From: Paraburkholderia caballeronis
GTDB taxonomy: Bacteria > Pseudomonadota > Gammaproteobacteria > Burkholderiales > Burkholderiaceae
Assembly (NCBI RefSeq): GCF_900104845.1
Contig: NZ_FNSR01000003.1
Span: 124,001 to 188,000, forward strand
DNA: 64,000 bases
Reading direction: 5' to 3'
Position 1 is the stretch's first letter, and each line of letters opens with the position of its first letter. This document shows positions 8,665-17,021 of this stretch, piece after piece. Both the position numbers and the translations under genes were made by a program. The notes under the pieces are model-generated. The model was not told the origin of the DNA, did not search any database, and worked only from the letters and a program-made list of their open reading frames with translations.

Positions 8665-10263
8665 TCAACTGATCGACACGGCGACGAGCGTCGCCACGAC
8701 GAGACCGCAGACGACGGGCAAAAACAGCGCCCGCACCGCATCGAGCACCGGCACGCGCGCAAAACCGGCCACCGCGATCAGCGAAGACCACGCGACCAGC
8801 GTGCCGCCGCCGGTCCACACCGCGCCCATCTGGCCGATCGCGGCCAGCGTCGCGGCCGGCATGTGGACCATCGGCGCGAGCGCGCCCGACAGCGAGCCGG
8901 TCAACGGCAAGCCGGCGAAACCCGAGCCGTCGATGCCGGTGATCATCCCCATCAGCAGGACGCCGAACGACACGAACAGCGGGCTCTGCGGAATCGACTG
9001 GCTGCATGCCTGCACGAGTTCGAACAGGAACGACGGCACGTGCGCGCCCGCCGCCACGCCGAGGATCGGCCCCGCCGTGCTCGCATCGCCGACGAAGAAG
9101 AACCCGGCGATCGGCAGCACCGCGCCCATCGCCTTGAACGCGAACACGAAGCCGCCGATGATGTGCTCGGCGGTCCGGTCGAGAAAACCCTTGCGGCCGT
9201 GCGAAAGCGTCGCGAGCATCATCAGCACCGCGGCCATCCCGCCGATCAGCGCGGCCGCGTCGCCGCCGCGAATCGCGCCCGAGCCGATCATCCCCGGGCT
9301 CATCATCACGACGACCACCGCGAGGAACGCAAGCGGCGTCGCGACCGCGAACACCTTCGACCACATCTCGTGGCGGTCCACCGCCACGGCGATCGCGTCG
9401 AGCGGCAGCGCGGCCGCGCCGTCCGGCGAGAACGACAGCGACGGGCCGGGTTCCGCCGACAGCGCCGGCTGCATGGGCGGCAGCGGATCGCCGACGCCGC
9501 TCGTGCCGCGCGCGAGTTCGGCCTTCGCGAAGCTGCCCTGATGCTCTTCCTGTCCCGCTTCGGCGACCCGTTCCCCCAGTGCCTCCCATGCGACGAGATT
9601 CGCGGCCGACGGCGCCGCCACCTTGCCGCGGACGACGAAGAACCACGTGAGCGCGAGCGACACCGCGCCGACCACCAGCGACAACGTGAAGGCCATGTTC
9701 GCGACGGACAGCATGTCGGTCCCTGCCGCCTTGGCGCTGATGCCCGGCGCGACCTTGATCACGTAGTCCGACGACAGCGCCATTCCCTGCCCCGCGATCG
9801 CGATCGCCGCCGCCGCGCCGAGCGGCGGCAGGCCCGCATAAACGGCGGCCGGAATCAGGATCGCGCCGACCAGCGGCACGGCCGGCGTCGGCCAGAAGAA
9901 CAGCGAGATCAGATACGTGATCAGCGCGAGGATGAAATACGCGACGTGTCCGTTCAGCATGATCCGCTTGAACGGCTGCACCATCCGCACGTCGGCGCCC
10001 AGCTCGCGCAGCCCGTTGAGCAGCGCGGTCATCAGCGCGATCACGAGGAAGATGTTGAAGAGTTCGTGCGCGGCGGTCAGGCTTCCCATGAAGATGGCCT
10101 GAAAGCCGGTCAGCAGCTTCCCGGAAAAGGCGAAGGCCACCGCGAAAGTCGCGAGGATCGCGGGTACGACGACGTTGGCGCGAAAGATCATCGTCACGAT
10201 GATCGCGACTACGCCGGCCAGGTAGCAGAAATGCGCTGGCGTCAAGGCAGCAACGGAATGCAT
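8665..10263 (-). CDS. Large multi-pass permease, substrate unknown
   Basis: A 532-residue inner-membrane protein with a dozen or so hydrophobic helices split by a hydrophilic, low-complexity loop at roughly residues 215-290. The general look (repeated GxxxxP-rich helices, a WPTPAVPLVGAILIPAA loop, a second half with GIDGSGFAGLPLTGSL) resembles ion-coupled organic-acid transporters of the GntP/DcuC/CitM type, but I cannot place it in a named family. It is the first gene of a two-gene unit with the TerC-like protein, and an operator copy lies 48 bp upstream. The context makes it a likely importer of the island's substrate or an exporter of an intermediate. Confidence 0.75.
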   Translation of the reverse strand: MHSVAALTPAHFCYLAGVVAIIVTMIFRANVVVPAILATFAVAFAFSGKLLTGFQAIFMGSLTAAHELFNIFLVIALMTALLNGLRELGADVRMVQPFKRIMLNGHVAYFILALITYLISLFFWPTPAVPLVGAILIPAAVYAGLPPLGAAAAIAIAGQGMALSSDYVIKVAPGISAKAAGTDMLSVANMAFTLSLVVGAVSLALTWFFVVRGKVAAPSAANLVAWEALGERVAEAGQEEHQGSFAKAELARGTSGVGDPLPPMQPALSAEPGPSLSFSPDGAAALPLDAIAVAVDRHEMWSKVFAVATPLAFLAVVVVMMSPGMIGSGAIRGGDAAALIGGMAAVLMMLATLSHGRKGFLDRTAEHIIGGFVFAFKAMGAVLPIAGFFFVGDASTAGPILGVAAGAHVPSFLFELVQACSQSIPQSPLFVSFGVLLMGMITGIDGSGFAGLPLTGSLSGALAPMVHMPAATLAAIGQMGAVWTGGGTLVAWSSLIAVAGFARVPVLDAVRALFLPVVCGLVVATLVAVSIS

Positions 10264-10310
10264 GGGAATCCTCTACTCAGGTGAGGGTCGGGGGACGGGA
10301 AAGGCTGCTT

Positions 10311-10323
10311 GTATACTATATTC
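10311..10323. promoter_or_regulatory. Island operator copy 4 (GTATACtATATTC)
   Basis: The left half-site is perfect and the right half-site matches 4 of 6. It lies 48 bp upstream of the permease ATG on the minus strand. No other gene start is nearby, so it should control the permease-TerC unit. Confidence 0.6.
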
Positions 10324-10339
10324 ACTTGCGTGCGATCAA

Positions 10340-10359
10340 AAAAAACCGCGCGGTTTTTT
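10340..10359. terminator. Bidirectional intrinsic terminator
   Basis: A GC core CCGCGCGG flanked by A6 and T6 forms a symmetric stem with a T-run on either strand. It lies about 100 bp after the reductase stop on the minus strand and should end the operon that starts at the diiron enzyme gene. Confidence 0.65.
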
Positions 10360-10456
10360 CGGGGTGATTCAGGGTGAAACAGGCCGGGATTTCTCCCGTA
10401 GGTCGAAGCGCCGGCCGCCCGCCCGAAACGGGCCGGCAACCGGCGGGGACTTCGGT

Positions 10457-11497
10457 TCAGCGACCGGCTTCGAGCGGCGTTGCGCGCTGGAACGTGAAGC
10501 CGTCCGCATACAGGTAACGCACGCTCGCGCCATGCCGCGCGAACACGCGTTTCGCGTCCGCGATCATGTCCGGCGAGCCGCACAGGTACAGCGCGTGTTC
10601 GGACAGGTCGTCGTGATCGGCCGCCACCGCGTGCTGGACGTAACCGCGCGCGCCGTCCCATTCGTCGCCGGCCCGCGACAGCACCGGCGTATAGCTGAAG
10701 TCGGCGTACTGCGCGGACCACGCAACGAATTCGTCGTGCAGATACAGGTCGGCGCACGTGCGCCCGCCCCAGTACAGCGCGACCGGCGGGCAGTCGCCCG
10801 AAGGCAGCAGCGCGGCGAGCATGCTTCTGAGCGGCGCGATGCCGGTGCCGGTCGCGGCCATCACGATCGGGCGGTAATCCTCTTCGTGATAACCGAAGCC
10901 GCCGAGCGGCAACTCGACGTCGAGCGCATCGCCGGGCCGCAGCGCGTCGAGCAGCGCGCCGGTGAAATAACCGCCGTCGATGCGCCGGATGTGCAACTCG
11001 ACGCTCGTCTCGCCGGGCAGCGACGCCATCGAGAAACTGCGCGCGCCGGCGTCGCCGAGCAGCACATTCAGATACTGGCCGGGCCGGAAGGCGAACGGCG
11101 TTTCGCGGTCGAGCGACAGCACGAGCCGCTGCACGTCGTTGCACAACGGCCCGGACGCGACGACGGTCGCGCGCCGGCGTTCAGGCGCCACCGGCGCGGG
11201 CAGCGGTCGGTCGGTGCTGATCCGCAGGTCGGCCAGCGCCTTCGCCTGGCACATCAGCGCGTAACCGGCCGCCGCTTCGTCGGGCGACAGCGCGAGCGGC
11301 GGCTCGTCGTACTGCACGCGGCCGTCGAGCAGCTTTACCCGGCAGGTGCCGCAGCCGCCGAACGCGCATTCGGACGGCAGCCGCACGCCCGCGCGCAACG
11401 CGGCGTCGAGCACGGTCTCGCCGGACGACGCGTCGAAGCTGCAATCCGCCTCGATCCATGTGACACGGTGGTTCACGATGACGCCCTCTTCGTTCAC
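10457..11497 (-). CDS. 2Fe-2S/FAD/NAD(P) oxidoreductase (oxygenase reductase component)
   Basis: A 346-residue three-domain reductase. An N-terminal plant-type ferredoxin domain (about 8-95) has cysteines 44, 49, 52 and 83. An FAD domain follows with RSFSMAS, then an NAD(P) domain with GTGIAPLRSML and CGSPDMI. This order is that of BenC/phenol-hydroxylase-type reductases, which pass NADH electrons to an oxygenase. The GTG start at 11497 overlaps the GlcG-like stop (GTGA); a GTG at 11476 is an alternative. It is the last gene of the operon diiron enzyme, aldehyde dehydrogenase, GlcG-like, reductase, so its electrons most likely feed the diiron enzyme directly or through the two ferredoxins at 5.6-6.6 kb. 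Confidence 0.92.
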   Translation of the reverse strand: MNEEGVIVNHRVTWIEADCSFDASSGETVLDAALRAGVRLPSECAFGGCGTCRVKLLDGRVQYDEPPLALSPDEAAAGYALMCQAKALADLRISTDRPLPAPVAPERRRATVVASGPLCNDVQRLVLSLDRETPFAFRPGQYLNVLLGDAGARSFSMASLPGETSVELHIRRIDGGYFTGALLDALRPGDALDVELPLGGFGYHEEDYRPIVMAATGTGIAPLRSMLAALLPSGDCPPVALYWGGRTCADLYLHDEFVAWSAQYADFSYTPVLSRAGDEWDGARGYVQHAVAADHDDLSEHALYLCGSPDMIADAKRVFARHGASVRYLYADGFTFQRATPLEAGR

Positions 11498-11973
11498 AGC
11501 TTGATGTCGGGCTGCACCAGCACTTCGCGGCCGGTGTCGCGCAGCAGGTCGCGCAGCGCGGCCAGGCCCGCGAGCGCGGCCTGCGTGTCCTGCTCGCCGT
11601 TGCCGCCGCTCAGCCCGATGCCGCCGACGACGTGTCCGTCCACGACGACCGGAAAGCCGCCGACGAACGCCGCAAAGCGCCCCTCGAAGCTCAACTGGAT
11701 GCCGAACGCCTCGTTGCCGGGCAGCGCGGGGCCGTTCGGCGGCGTGGTGAACAGATGCGTCGAGCGCTTGTGGCCGGCCGCGGTGAACGCCTTGTTCCAT
11801 GCGATCTGCGGGCCGGTGATGCGGCCGCCGTCCATGCGTTCGAGCGCGAGCGGGAAACCGCCGTCGTCCACGACGCAGACGGACTCCAGCACGCCGATTT
11901 CAGTCGAGCGCGCGATGGCGGCCGCGATCATCGCGCGGGCTTCGGCGAGTTCGAGTTTGAAGAATGCTTTCAT
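11494..11973 (-). CDS. GlcG/HbpS family (DUF336) protein
   Basis: A 159-residue protein of the GlcG/HbpS family, small alpha/beta proteins found beside many catabolic operons, some of which bind heme or small ligands. Typical stretches are SVCVVDDGGFPLALERMDG and GGFPVVVDGHVVGGIGLSG. No signal peptide is seen, so it should be cytoplasmic. It lies 37 bp after the aldehyde dehydrogenase and overlaps the reductase start by four bases. Its biochemical role in such operons is not established; a chaperone, sensor or accessory role is possible. Confidence 0.88.
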   Translation of the reverse strand: MKAFFKLELAEARAMIAAAIARSTEIGVLESVCVVDDGGFPLALERMDGGRITGPQIAWNKAFTAAGHKRSTHLFTTPPNGPALPGNEAFGIQLSFEGRFAAFVGGFPVVVDGHVVGGIGLSGGNGEQDTQAALAGLAALRDLLRDTGREVLVQPDIKL

Positions 11974-12010
11974 GAGGGAATCGAAAAATCGGTGATCGGA
12001 TGAAAGAAGG

Positions 12011-13465
12011 TCAGGTGCCGCGATAGACCGTCTTGCTTTGCAGATAAAACGCGAGGCCGTCGCGGCCCGATTCGCGGAAGGTCGCGGTGCTCGACTGCTT
12101 GAGGCCGCCGAACGGCGCGTTGATCAGGTTGCCGGTGGTCGTGCGGTTGATCTTCACGGTGCCGGCCTCGATGTCTTCCGCGAAGCGGTGCATCAGGCGC
12201 GGGTCGCGCGTGACGAGCGCCGCCGACAATCCGTATTCCGTATCGTTCGCGACGGCGATCGCGTCGTCGTAGCCGTCGACGTCGATGACCGCGATCACCG
12301 GGCCGAAGATCTCTTCGCGCGCGATCCGCGCGGTGCGCGGCACGTCCGCGAACACGGCCGGCTCGACGAAGTAGCCGTGCGCATAGTCGCCGTCAGTCAG
12401 CCGGTTGCCGCCGGTCACGAGCGTCGCCTCGCGGCGGCCCGTGTCGATGTAGTCGAGCACCGTGCGCAACTGGTTCGCCGTCGCGAGCGGCCCGATGTCG
12501 GTGCCGGGCGTCATGCCGCTGCCGATCCGCAGCGCGGCCGTTTTCACGGCGAGCCGCTCGACGAACGCGGCGCGAATCGAGCGTTCCACCAGCACGCGGC
12601 TCGTGCCGGTGCACGCCTGGCCCGACAACGAAAAACCGCCCTTGATCGTCAGGTCGACCGCGCGATCGATGTCGGCGGCGTCCAGCACGATCAGCGGATT
12701 CTTGCCGCCCAGCTCCATCTGCGTGCGGGTCGACAACGAAGCGGCGCGGTGAATCTGCTCGCCGGCCGAGGTCGAACCGGTGAACGAGATCGCTCGTACC
12801 GCCTTCGCGCCGACGATCACCGGCCCGACTTCGCCGGCCTTGCCGGTAACGAAGTTCAGCACGCCCTTCGGCACGCCCGCTGCGACGAACGCCTCGGTCA
12901 GACGCAGCCCGGAAAGCGGCGCATCGGACGACGGCTTGAACACGACCGTGTTCCCGCAGACGAGCGCCGGCGCGATCTTGCGCGCCGGAATCGACACCGG
13001 GAAATTCCACGGCGAGATCACGGTGACGACGCCGAGCGGTTCGAGCTGCGTGTACACCGTCAGGTCCGGATCGTCGTTCGGATAAGTCTCGCCGCCGAAC
13101 GACTGCGCTTCGATCGCGTAATAACGCAGCGTCTGCGCGGCGCGAAGGAACTCGTCTTTCGCGAGCGCCTTCTGCTTGCCCTCTTCGCGCGTCAGTTCTT
13201 CGCCGAACTGTTCGGCGTGCGTTTCGAGGTACGCCGCGGCGTCCAGCAGGATCTTCGCGCGCGCCGACGGCGTGCGCTTCTTCCACGCGGGGAACGCCGC
13301 CGCCGCCGCGCGCACGGCCGCTTCGGCGTCGGCGGCGCCGGACGCCTGGAAGCGTCCGACGACGTCGCGGGTGTCGGCGGGATTCACGTTGTCGAAGGTT
13401 GCGCCGCCGAGGCTCGCGCACCATTCGCCGTCGATGAGGTTCTGGTACGTAGGGACGTGAGTCAT
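12011..13465 (-). CDS. NAD(P)-dependent aldehyde/semialdehyde dehydrogenase
   Basis: A 484-residue member of the aldehyde dehydrogenase superfamily, close in look to succinate/2-oxoglutarate semialdehyde dehydrogenases. Motifs include SPWNFP, FTGSTSAG, the general-base region MELGGKNP, the catalytic cysteine in GQACTGTSR and EEIFGPV. The start at 13465 has AGGACGG seven bases upstream; a slightly longer frame lacks this. It is the second gene of the operon headed by the diiron enzyme and would oxidise an aldehyde arising from oxidative cleavage or deamination to an acid. The substrate chain cannot be deduced. Confidence 0.92.
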   Translation of the reverse strand: MTHVPTYQNLIDGEWCASLGGATFDNVNPADTRDVVGRFQASGAADAEAAVRAAAAAFPAWKKRTPSARAKILLDAAAYLETHAEQFGEELTREEGKQKALAKDEFLRAAQTLRYYAIEAQSFGGETYPNDDPDLTVYTQLEPLGVVTVISPWNFPVSIPARKIAPALVCGNTVVFKPSSDAPLSGLRLTEAFVAAGVPKGVLNFVTGKAGEVGPVIVGAKAVRAISFTGSTSAGEQIHRAASLSTRTQMELGGKNPLIVLDAADIDRAVDLTIKGGFSLSGQACTGTSRVLVERSIRAAFVERLAVKTAALRIGSGMTPGTDIGPLATANQLRTVLDYIDTGRREATLVTGGNRLTDGDYAHGYFVEPAVFADVPRTARIAREEIFGPVIAVIDVDGYDDAIAVANDTEYGLSAALVTRDPRLMHRFAEDIEAGTVKINRTTTGNLINAPFGGLKQSSTATFRESGRDGLAFYLQSKTVYRGT

Positions 13466-13573
13466 GAAAAGACCGTCCTGCAAAAGGGGAAAAACAGGCC
13501 CGCCGGCGAGCCGGCGCGCGTCGATGCGCGCCGTTCGCCCGCGGGCTCGATCAGGCTGCGCGGGCGCGCGGAC

Positions 13574-14305
13574 TCAGGCCGCGAGGCCCAGCTCCGGCAG
13601 CGGGATCTCCTTTTCGACGTAGTCGTAATAGAGCGCGGTCGTGTACAGCAGACGCATCTGCGCGCCCACTTCGCAGATCTTCAGGCAACGCTGCTGAAGC
13701 TCCGGCGTGTTCGCGTGCTCCAGCACGATCTGGTAGCCGCGTTCGCCGTGAATCTCGTCGGACACGATGTGCAGGTCGAAGAACTCCACCTCCTCGTCCG
13801 TGAACTTGTACAGCTCGCGCAGCGTCGGCGTCTGCTTGCGGTAGATCGACGGCACCTGCGATTCGAGGCCGACCACGAGCGCGGCCACCGCGACCACCGG
13901 GTCCTCGCGCATCGCGACCGAATAACACCAGCCTTGCAGGCCGCGCGTGGTCGGGGACATGTTGTCCGGATCGATCACGCGTTCGCGCGTCGTGCCGCAC
14001 GCTTCGGCAAAACGGATCAGCAGGTCCGTGTGGCGGTCGCCGCCGATCTCCTCCTCGTACATGTTCGCGAGCAGGAAGTCCTTCGCCTCGGTCATGTGGT
14101 CCGGCGTGCGCGCGTACAGATAACCGAGGTAGTCCGCGAACGGGCCGACGTAGTGATAGTGGTTCTCGGCCCAGCGCGCGAGATGCGCGCGGCTCAGCTT
14201 GCCGGTCGCCCATGCGACGCTGAACGGCGCCTTGTTCGCGCTCTTGCCCTTGATTGCTTCTTCGAGCGCCGCGCGGAACGCGTCGCGGCTCATCAGTTCT
14301 GCCAT
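13574..14305 (-). CDS. Heme-oxygenase-fold diiron oxidase/oxygenase (HDO superfamily)
   Basis: A 243-residue all-helical protein of the TenA/PqqC/CADD-like group. Counting from the ATG at 14305 (AAGGAG six bases upstream), Glu85, His92, Glu148, His179, Asp183 and His186 reproduce the order and spacing of the six metal ligands that I recall for Chlamydia CADD (E81, H88, E142, H174, D178, H181). That marks it as a dinuclear-metal oxidase/oxygenase rather than a cofactor-free TenA or PqqC. Known relatives carry out N-oxygenation, C-C cleavage or decarboxylation. It is the first gene of an operon with aldehyde dehydrogenase, GlcG-like protein and reductase, directly downstream of an operator copy. 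It is probably the key oxidative enzyme of the island; the substrate is unknown. Confidence 0.87.
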   Translation of the reverse strand: MAELMSRDAFRAALEEAIKGKSANKAPFSVAWATGKLSRAHLARWAENHYHYVGPFADYLGYLYARTPDHMTEAKDFLLANMYEEEIGGDRHTDLLIRFAEACGTTRERVIDPDNMSPTTRGLQGWCYSVAMREDPVVAVAALVVGLESQVPSIYRKQTPTLRELYKFTDEEVEFFDLHIVSDEIHGERGYQIVLEHANTPELQQRCLKICEVGAQMRLLYTTALYYDYVEKEIPLPELGLAA

Positions 14306-14361
14306 TTCCAGCTCCTTCGGTGGGGGTGAAACCCGCATCGACTGGTTCGATGCGAGATTCG

Positions 14362-14374
14362 GTACACTGTATAC
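14362..14374. promoter_or_regulatory. Island operator copy 5 (GTACACtGTATAC)
   Basis: Matches the consensus dyad in 11 of the 12 half-site positions. It lies 57 bp upstream of the diiron enzyme start on the minus strand and 41 bp from the end of the porin gene. Confidence 0.7.
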
Positions 14375-14414
14375 ATTAATTCTGACGATGCCAACCCGGA
14401 AAAATCCGTGTGGG

Positions 14415-15509
14415 TCAGAAGCTCTGGCGCAGCCCGATGCCGAGGGCGCCCTGCTTCTGGCCGCTCGACGCGGAGATGAACTGCGTGACCTGCGCGAACG
14501 GCGCGTCGCGCAGCGCGCGCTGGAACGTCCCGAACGCGTAGACCTGGGTGCGCTTGGACAGCGAGTAGGTCAGCATCGCGTTGTATTGCAGATAACGCGG
14601 ATCGGCGTTCGTCGCGTCGACCTGGCCGTCGGTGTAGGTGACGCCGAGCCCGGCCGACAGCGCCGGCGTGAAGAAGTACACGCCGTTGACCTCGTAGTTC
14701 ATGAAGTGGACGTCCTGCCCTTCGAAGCCGTCCTTGTACTGCGCGCTGGTGATGTCCGCGCTGAGCTTCGCCGGGCCGAACGTGTACGACGCGCCGCCGC
14801 CGACGGTCAGGAACGAGTGGGCGGCCAGCGCATAGCTGCCGACCGCCGAATTCGTCGCCTTCCAGAACGTGCCCTGGGTGCGGTCGCCCGGCTGGCGCGC
14901 GTAGGTCATCCCGAAACCGACGTACAGCGGACCGTCCGCATAGCTGCCGCCGAGGCTCCACATGCTGTCGCGGCCGAAGCTGCCCGGCTGGCCGCCGAAG
15001 CTGTACAGCGCGCTGCCGGTGAAGCCGCCGTAGCTGTTGGCGTAACGGACCGAGTTGTCGACCCGCACGCCGCGGTTGGTCAGGTCCATGTCGCCCGGAT
15101 GCTCCATGTACACGGACCAGTCGGCGGCGGTCAGTTGCGCGATGTAATCGACCATCGACTCGTACTGGCGCCCGAGCGTGATCTTGCCGTAGCGGTCGTT
15201 TTCCAGCCCCACGTACGCCTGCCGGCCGAACATCAGGCCGCCCTGGCCGAGCGAGCCGTCGGTGACGTCGAAGCCGTTTTCGAGGCGGAAGATCGCCCGC
15301 GAACCGCCGCCGAGGTCTTCCGAGCCCAGCAGGCCGAACCGGCTGCCGCGCGTCGTGCCGCTGGCCATCGCCCACGTGCGGCCGCCGCCCTGATTGCTCG
15401 TGTACTGGATCGACGCGTCGATCAATCCGTACAACGTCACGCTGCTCTGCGCATGCGCGGTGATCGAAACACAGGCCAGCCCTGCTGCACTCCAAAGCGT
15501 CTTTTTCAT
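14415..15509 (-). CDS. Trimeric general porin (Gram-negative, Burkholderia type)
   Basis: A 364-residue outer-membrane porin. The signal peptide MKKTLWSAAGLACVSITAHA precedes QSSVTLYGLID, the usual mature start of betaproteobacterial porins. The body has the alternating aromatic beta-strand pattern (for example FGLLGSEDLGGG and LGRQYE), and the end LGIGLRQSF has the terminal Phe used by the outer-membrane assembly machinery. The start at 15509 was chosen because AAGGA lies upstream and it gives a clean signal peptide. It is preceded by its own operator copy at 15601, so it probably admits the island's substrate through the outer membrane. Confidence 0.95.
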   Translation of the reverse strand: MKKTLWSAAGLACVSITAHAQSSVTLYGLIDASIQYTSNQGGGRTWAMASGTTRGSRFGLLGSEDLGGGSRAIFRLENGFDVTDGSLGQGGLMFGRQAYVGLENDRYGKITLGRQYESMVDYIAQLTAADWSVYMEHPGDMDLTNRGVRVDNSVRYANSYGGFTGSALYSFGGQPGSFGRDSMWSLGGSYADGPLYVGFGMTYARQPGDRTQGTFWKATNSAVGSYALAAHSFLTVGGGASYTFGPAKLSADITSAQYKDGFEGQDVHFMNYEVNGVYFFTPALSAGLGVTYTDGQVDATNADPRYLQYNAMLTYSLSKRTQVYAFGTFQRALRDAPFAQVTQFISASSGQKQGALGIGLRQSF

Positions 15510-15600
15510 CGAAGGGTCCTTTTTTCTCATGGGGAATCGGTCAATCGGATGCGATGGAACCGGTCGGCGGCGGCTGCGTGAATGCGCCGCCTGAAATTAA

Positions 15601-15613
15601 GTATGCTGTATAC
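15601..15613. promoter_or_regulatory. Island operator copy 6 (GTATGCtGTATAC)
   Basis: Matches the consensus dyad in 11 of the 12 half-site positions. It sits about 92 bp upstream of the porin start and 38 bp from the end of the amidase frame, so it should act on the porin promoter. Confidence 0.7.
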
Positions 15614-15650
15614 AAAAATACTGAACAGCTTTTTTCAGCGTCGTGCGGGT

Positions 15651-16658
15651 TCATCCTGGGTGGGGCTCGGTGCGCGGCGCGGCGCGCGGGAAATGACGGC
15701 AAAATCCGGCGCGCACGGCCTCCTGCGCGGCGTCGAGCGCCGGACGCGCGTTCCACGTCACGCGCGCGCCGGCTTTTTCGAGCGAGCGTCCCAGCTCGAC
15801 GATGCAGCGCTCGACTTCGCCGTCGACTTCGGCAACCGGATGGTTCGCCAGGACGCCGAACCGGATGTGGCGCAGGCTCGTCGCGTCGCAATGCGGCAGT
15901 TCCAGACGCAGCGCGGCGGCGGCGTCGCCGGGCGGGGCAACGATCGCGCCGAGGACGCATTCGAGATCGCGCGCCGAACGCGCGAGCGGGCCGGCGACGT
16001 TGATGTCCGGCACGGCGACACCGCCGGGCAGGCCGTGTCCCCGCAGCGACACGATGCCGTGCGTGCTCTTGTGCGAAAAGATCCCGCAATAGTGGGCGGG
16101 ATTGCGGATCGACGAACCGATGTCCGAGCCGACGTCGAAGAACGACATCCCGGAGCAGACCGCCGCCGCGCTGCCGCCGGACGAGCCGCCCGGCGTGCGG
16201 GCGAGGTCGCGCGGATTGCGCGTGGTGCCGTAGATGTCGTTGTAGCTCTGCCAGTCGCGCAGCCAGATCGGCACGTTGGTCTTGCCGAGCAGCACCGCGC
16301 CGGCATCGAGCAGACGCTGGACGACGTCCGCGTGGCGCGGCGGATAGTTGTCGCGACAGGCGGGGTCTCCAACGGTCGTCGGCCAGCCTTCGACGTCGAA
16401 CGACTCCTTGATCGTGAACGGAATCCCGTGCAGCGGGCCGCGCACCCGGCCGGCGCGCCGCTCGGCGTCGCGCTCGCGGGCCACGGCTCGCGCCCGTTCG
16501 AAGTCGGACACGACGACGGCGTTGACGGCGGCGTTGTCTTCATTAAACGCGGCTTCGCATTCGGCGACGAGCGTGCCGGAGTCGACGTCGCCTCGACGCA
16601 ATGCGTCGGCGGCTTGCCAGAGCGGGGTATGGCGATGGACTGCGGGGTCGGAAAACAT
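15651..16658 (-). CDS. Amidase signature family protein, C-terminally short
   Basis: A 335-residue protein of the amidase signature (GatA/AmiE-type) family. The Ser-cisSer-Lys catalytic set is visible: Lys in PFTIKESFD, Ser in the TPGGSSGGSAAAV segment and Ser in SDIGSSIRNPAHYCG. Family members normally run to about 450-500 residues. Here the frame stops soon after GVLANHPVAEVDG, and the last 20 residues (rich in Arg, Pro, His) do not look like the family. The next 50 bp lead straight into the porin operator, so the missing C-terminal part is not nearby. It may be a recent deletion and inactive, or a shortened but active enzyme. An operator copy lies 20 bp upstream of its ATG. Confidence 0.78.
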   Translation of the reverse strand: MFSDPAVHRHTPLWQAADALRRGDVDSGTLVAECEAAFNEDNAAVNAVVVSDFERARAVARERDAERRAGRVRGPLHGIPFTIKESFDVEGWPTTVGDPACRDNYPPRHADVVQRLLDAGAVLLGKTNVPIWLRDWQSYNDIYGTTRNPRDLARTPGGSSGGSAAAVCSGMSFFDVGSDIGSSIRNPAHYCGIFSHKSTHGIVSLRGHGLPGGVAVPDINVAGPLARSARDLECVLGAIVAPPGDAAAALRLELPHCDATSLRHIRFGVLANHPVAEVDGEVERCIVELGRSLEKAGARVTWNARPALDAAQEAVRAGFCRHFPRAAPRTEPHPG

Positions 16659-16677
16659 CGGATGACGGCTCAGTTAA

Positions 16678-16690
16678 GTATTCTGTATAC
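16678..16690. promoter_or_regulatory. Island operator copy 7 (GTATTCtGTATAC)
   Basis: Matches the consensus dyad in 11 of the 12 half-site positions and lies 20 bp upstream of the amidase ATG on the minus strand. It is the last copy seen; none was found beyond this point. Confidence 0.68.
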
Positions 16691-16853
16691 CGTCGTTGGA
16701 CAAATTTCCGCTGTCAAGCTGGGGAGAAATCGGAGTCCCGTAGGGGGAACTCGTTGCCCCGCCCCTCGCGAACGGGAATCGCCTGCGAAGGGTAACCGTT
16801 CATGGGATCGTGGACATAGGCCAGACACGAGCTTCGGCCGGCGGCGTCAACCG

Positions 16854-17021
16854 CTTCATCTGATGCGGGCGGTGAGGTGGCTGAGCGCCGGGTCTTCGGT
16901 CCTGCAGGTCTCGGATGGTTTGGGCTACGAAAGTGCCGGCAGTTTCGTGACGATGTTCCGCAAGGCGCCCGGCACGTCACCGGGGCGCTACATGGCGAAA
17001 CGGCGTGGGCAACGCGCGTGA
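16854..17021 (+). pseudogene. Remnant of an AraC family regulator (C-terminal helix-turn-helix)
   Basis: The plus-strand frame ending at 17021 reads like the second half of an AraC DNA-binding domain: MRAVRWLSAGSSVLQVSDGL, then GYESAGSFVTMFRKAPGTSP and GRYMAKRR. There is no start codon or upstream effector domain in frame; the preceding bases belong to the amidase promoter. It is a decayed fragment, perhaps of a regulator that once sat beside the amidase. Confidence 0.7.
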
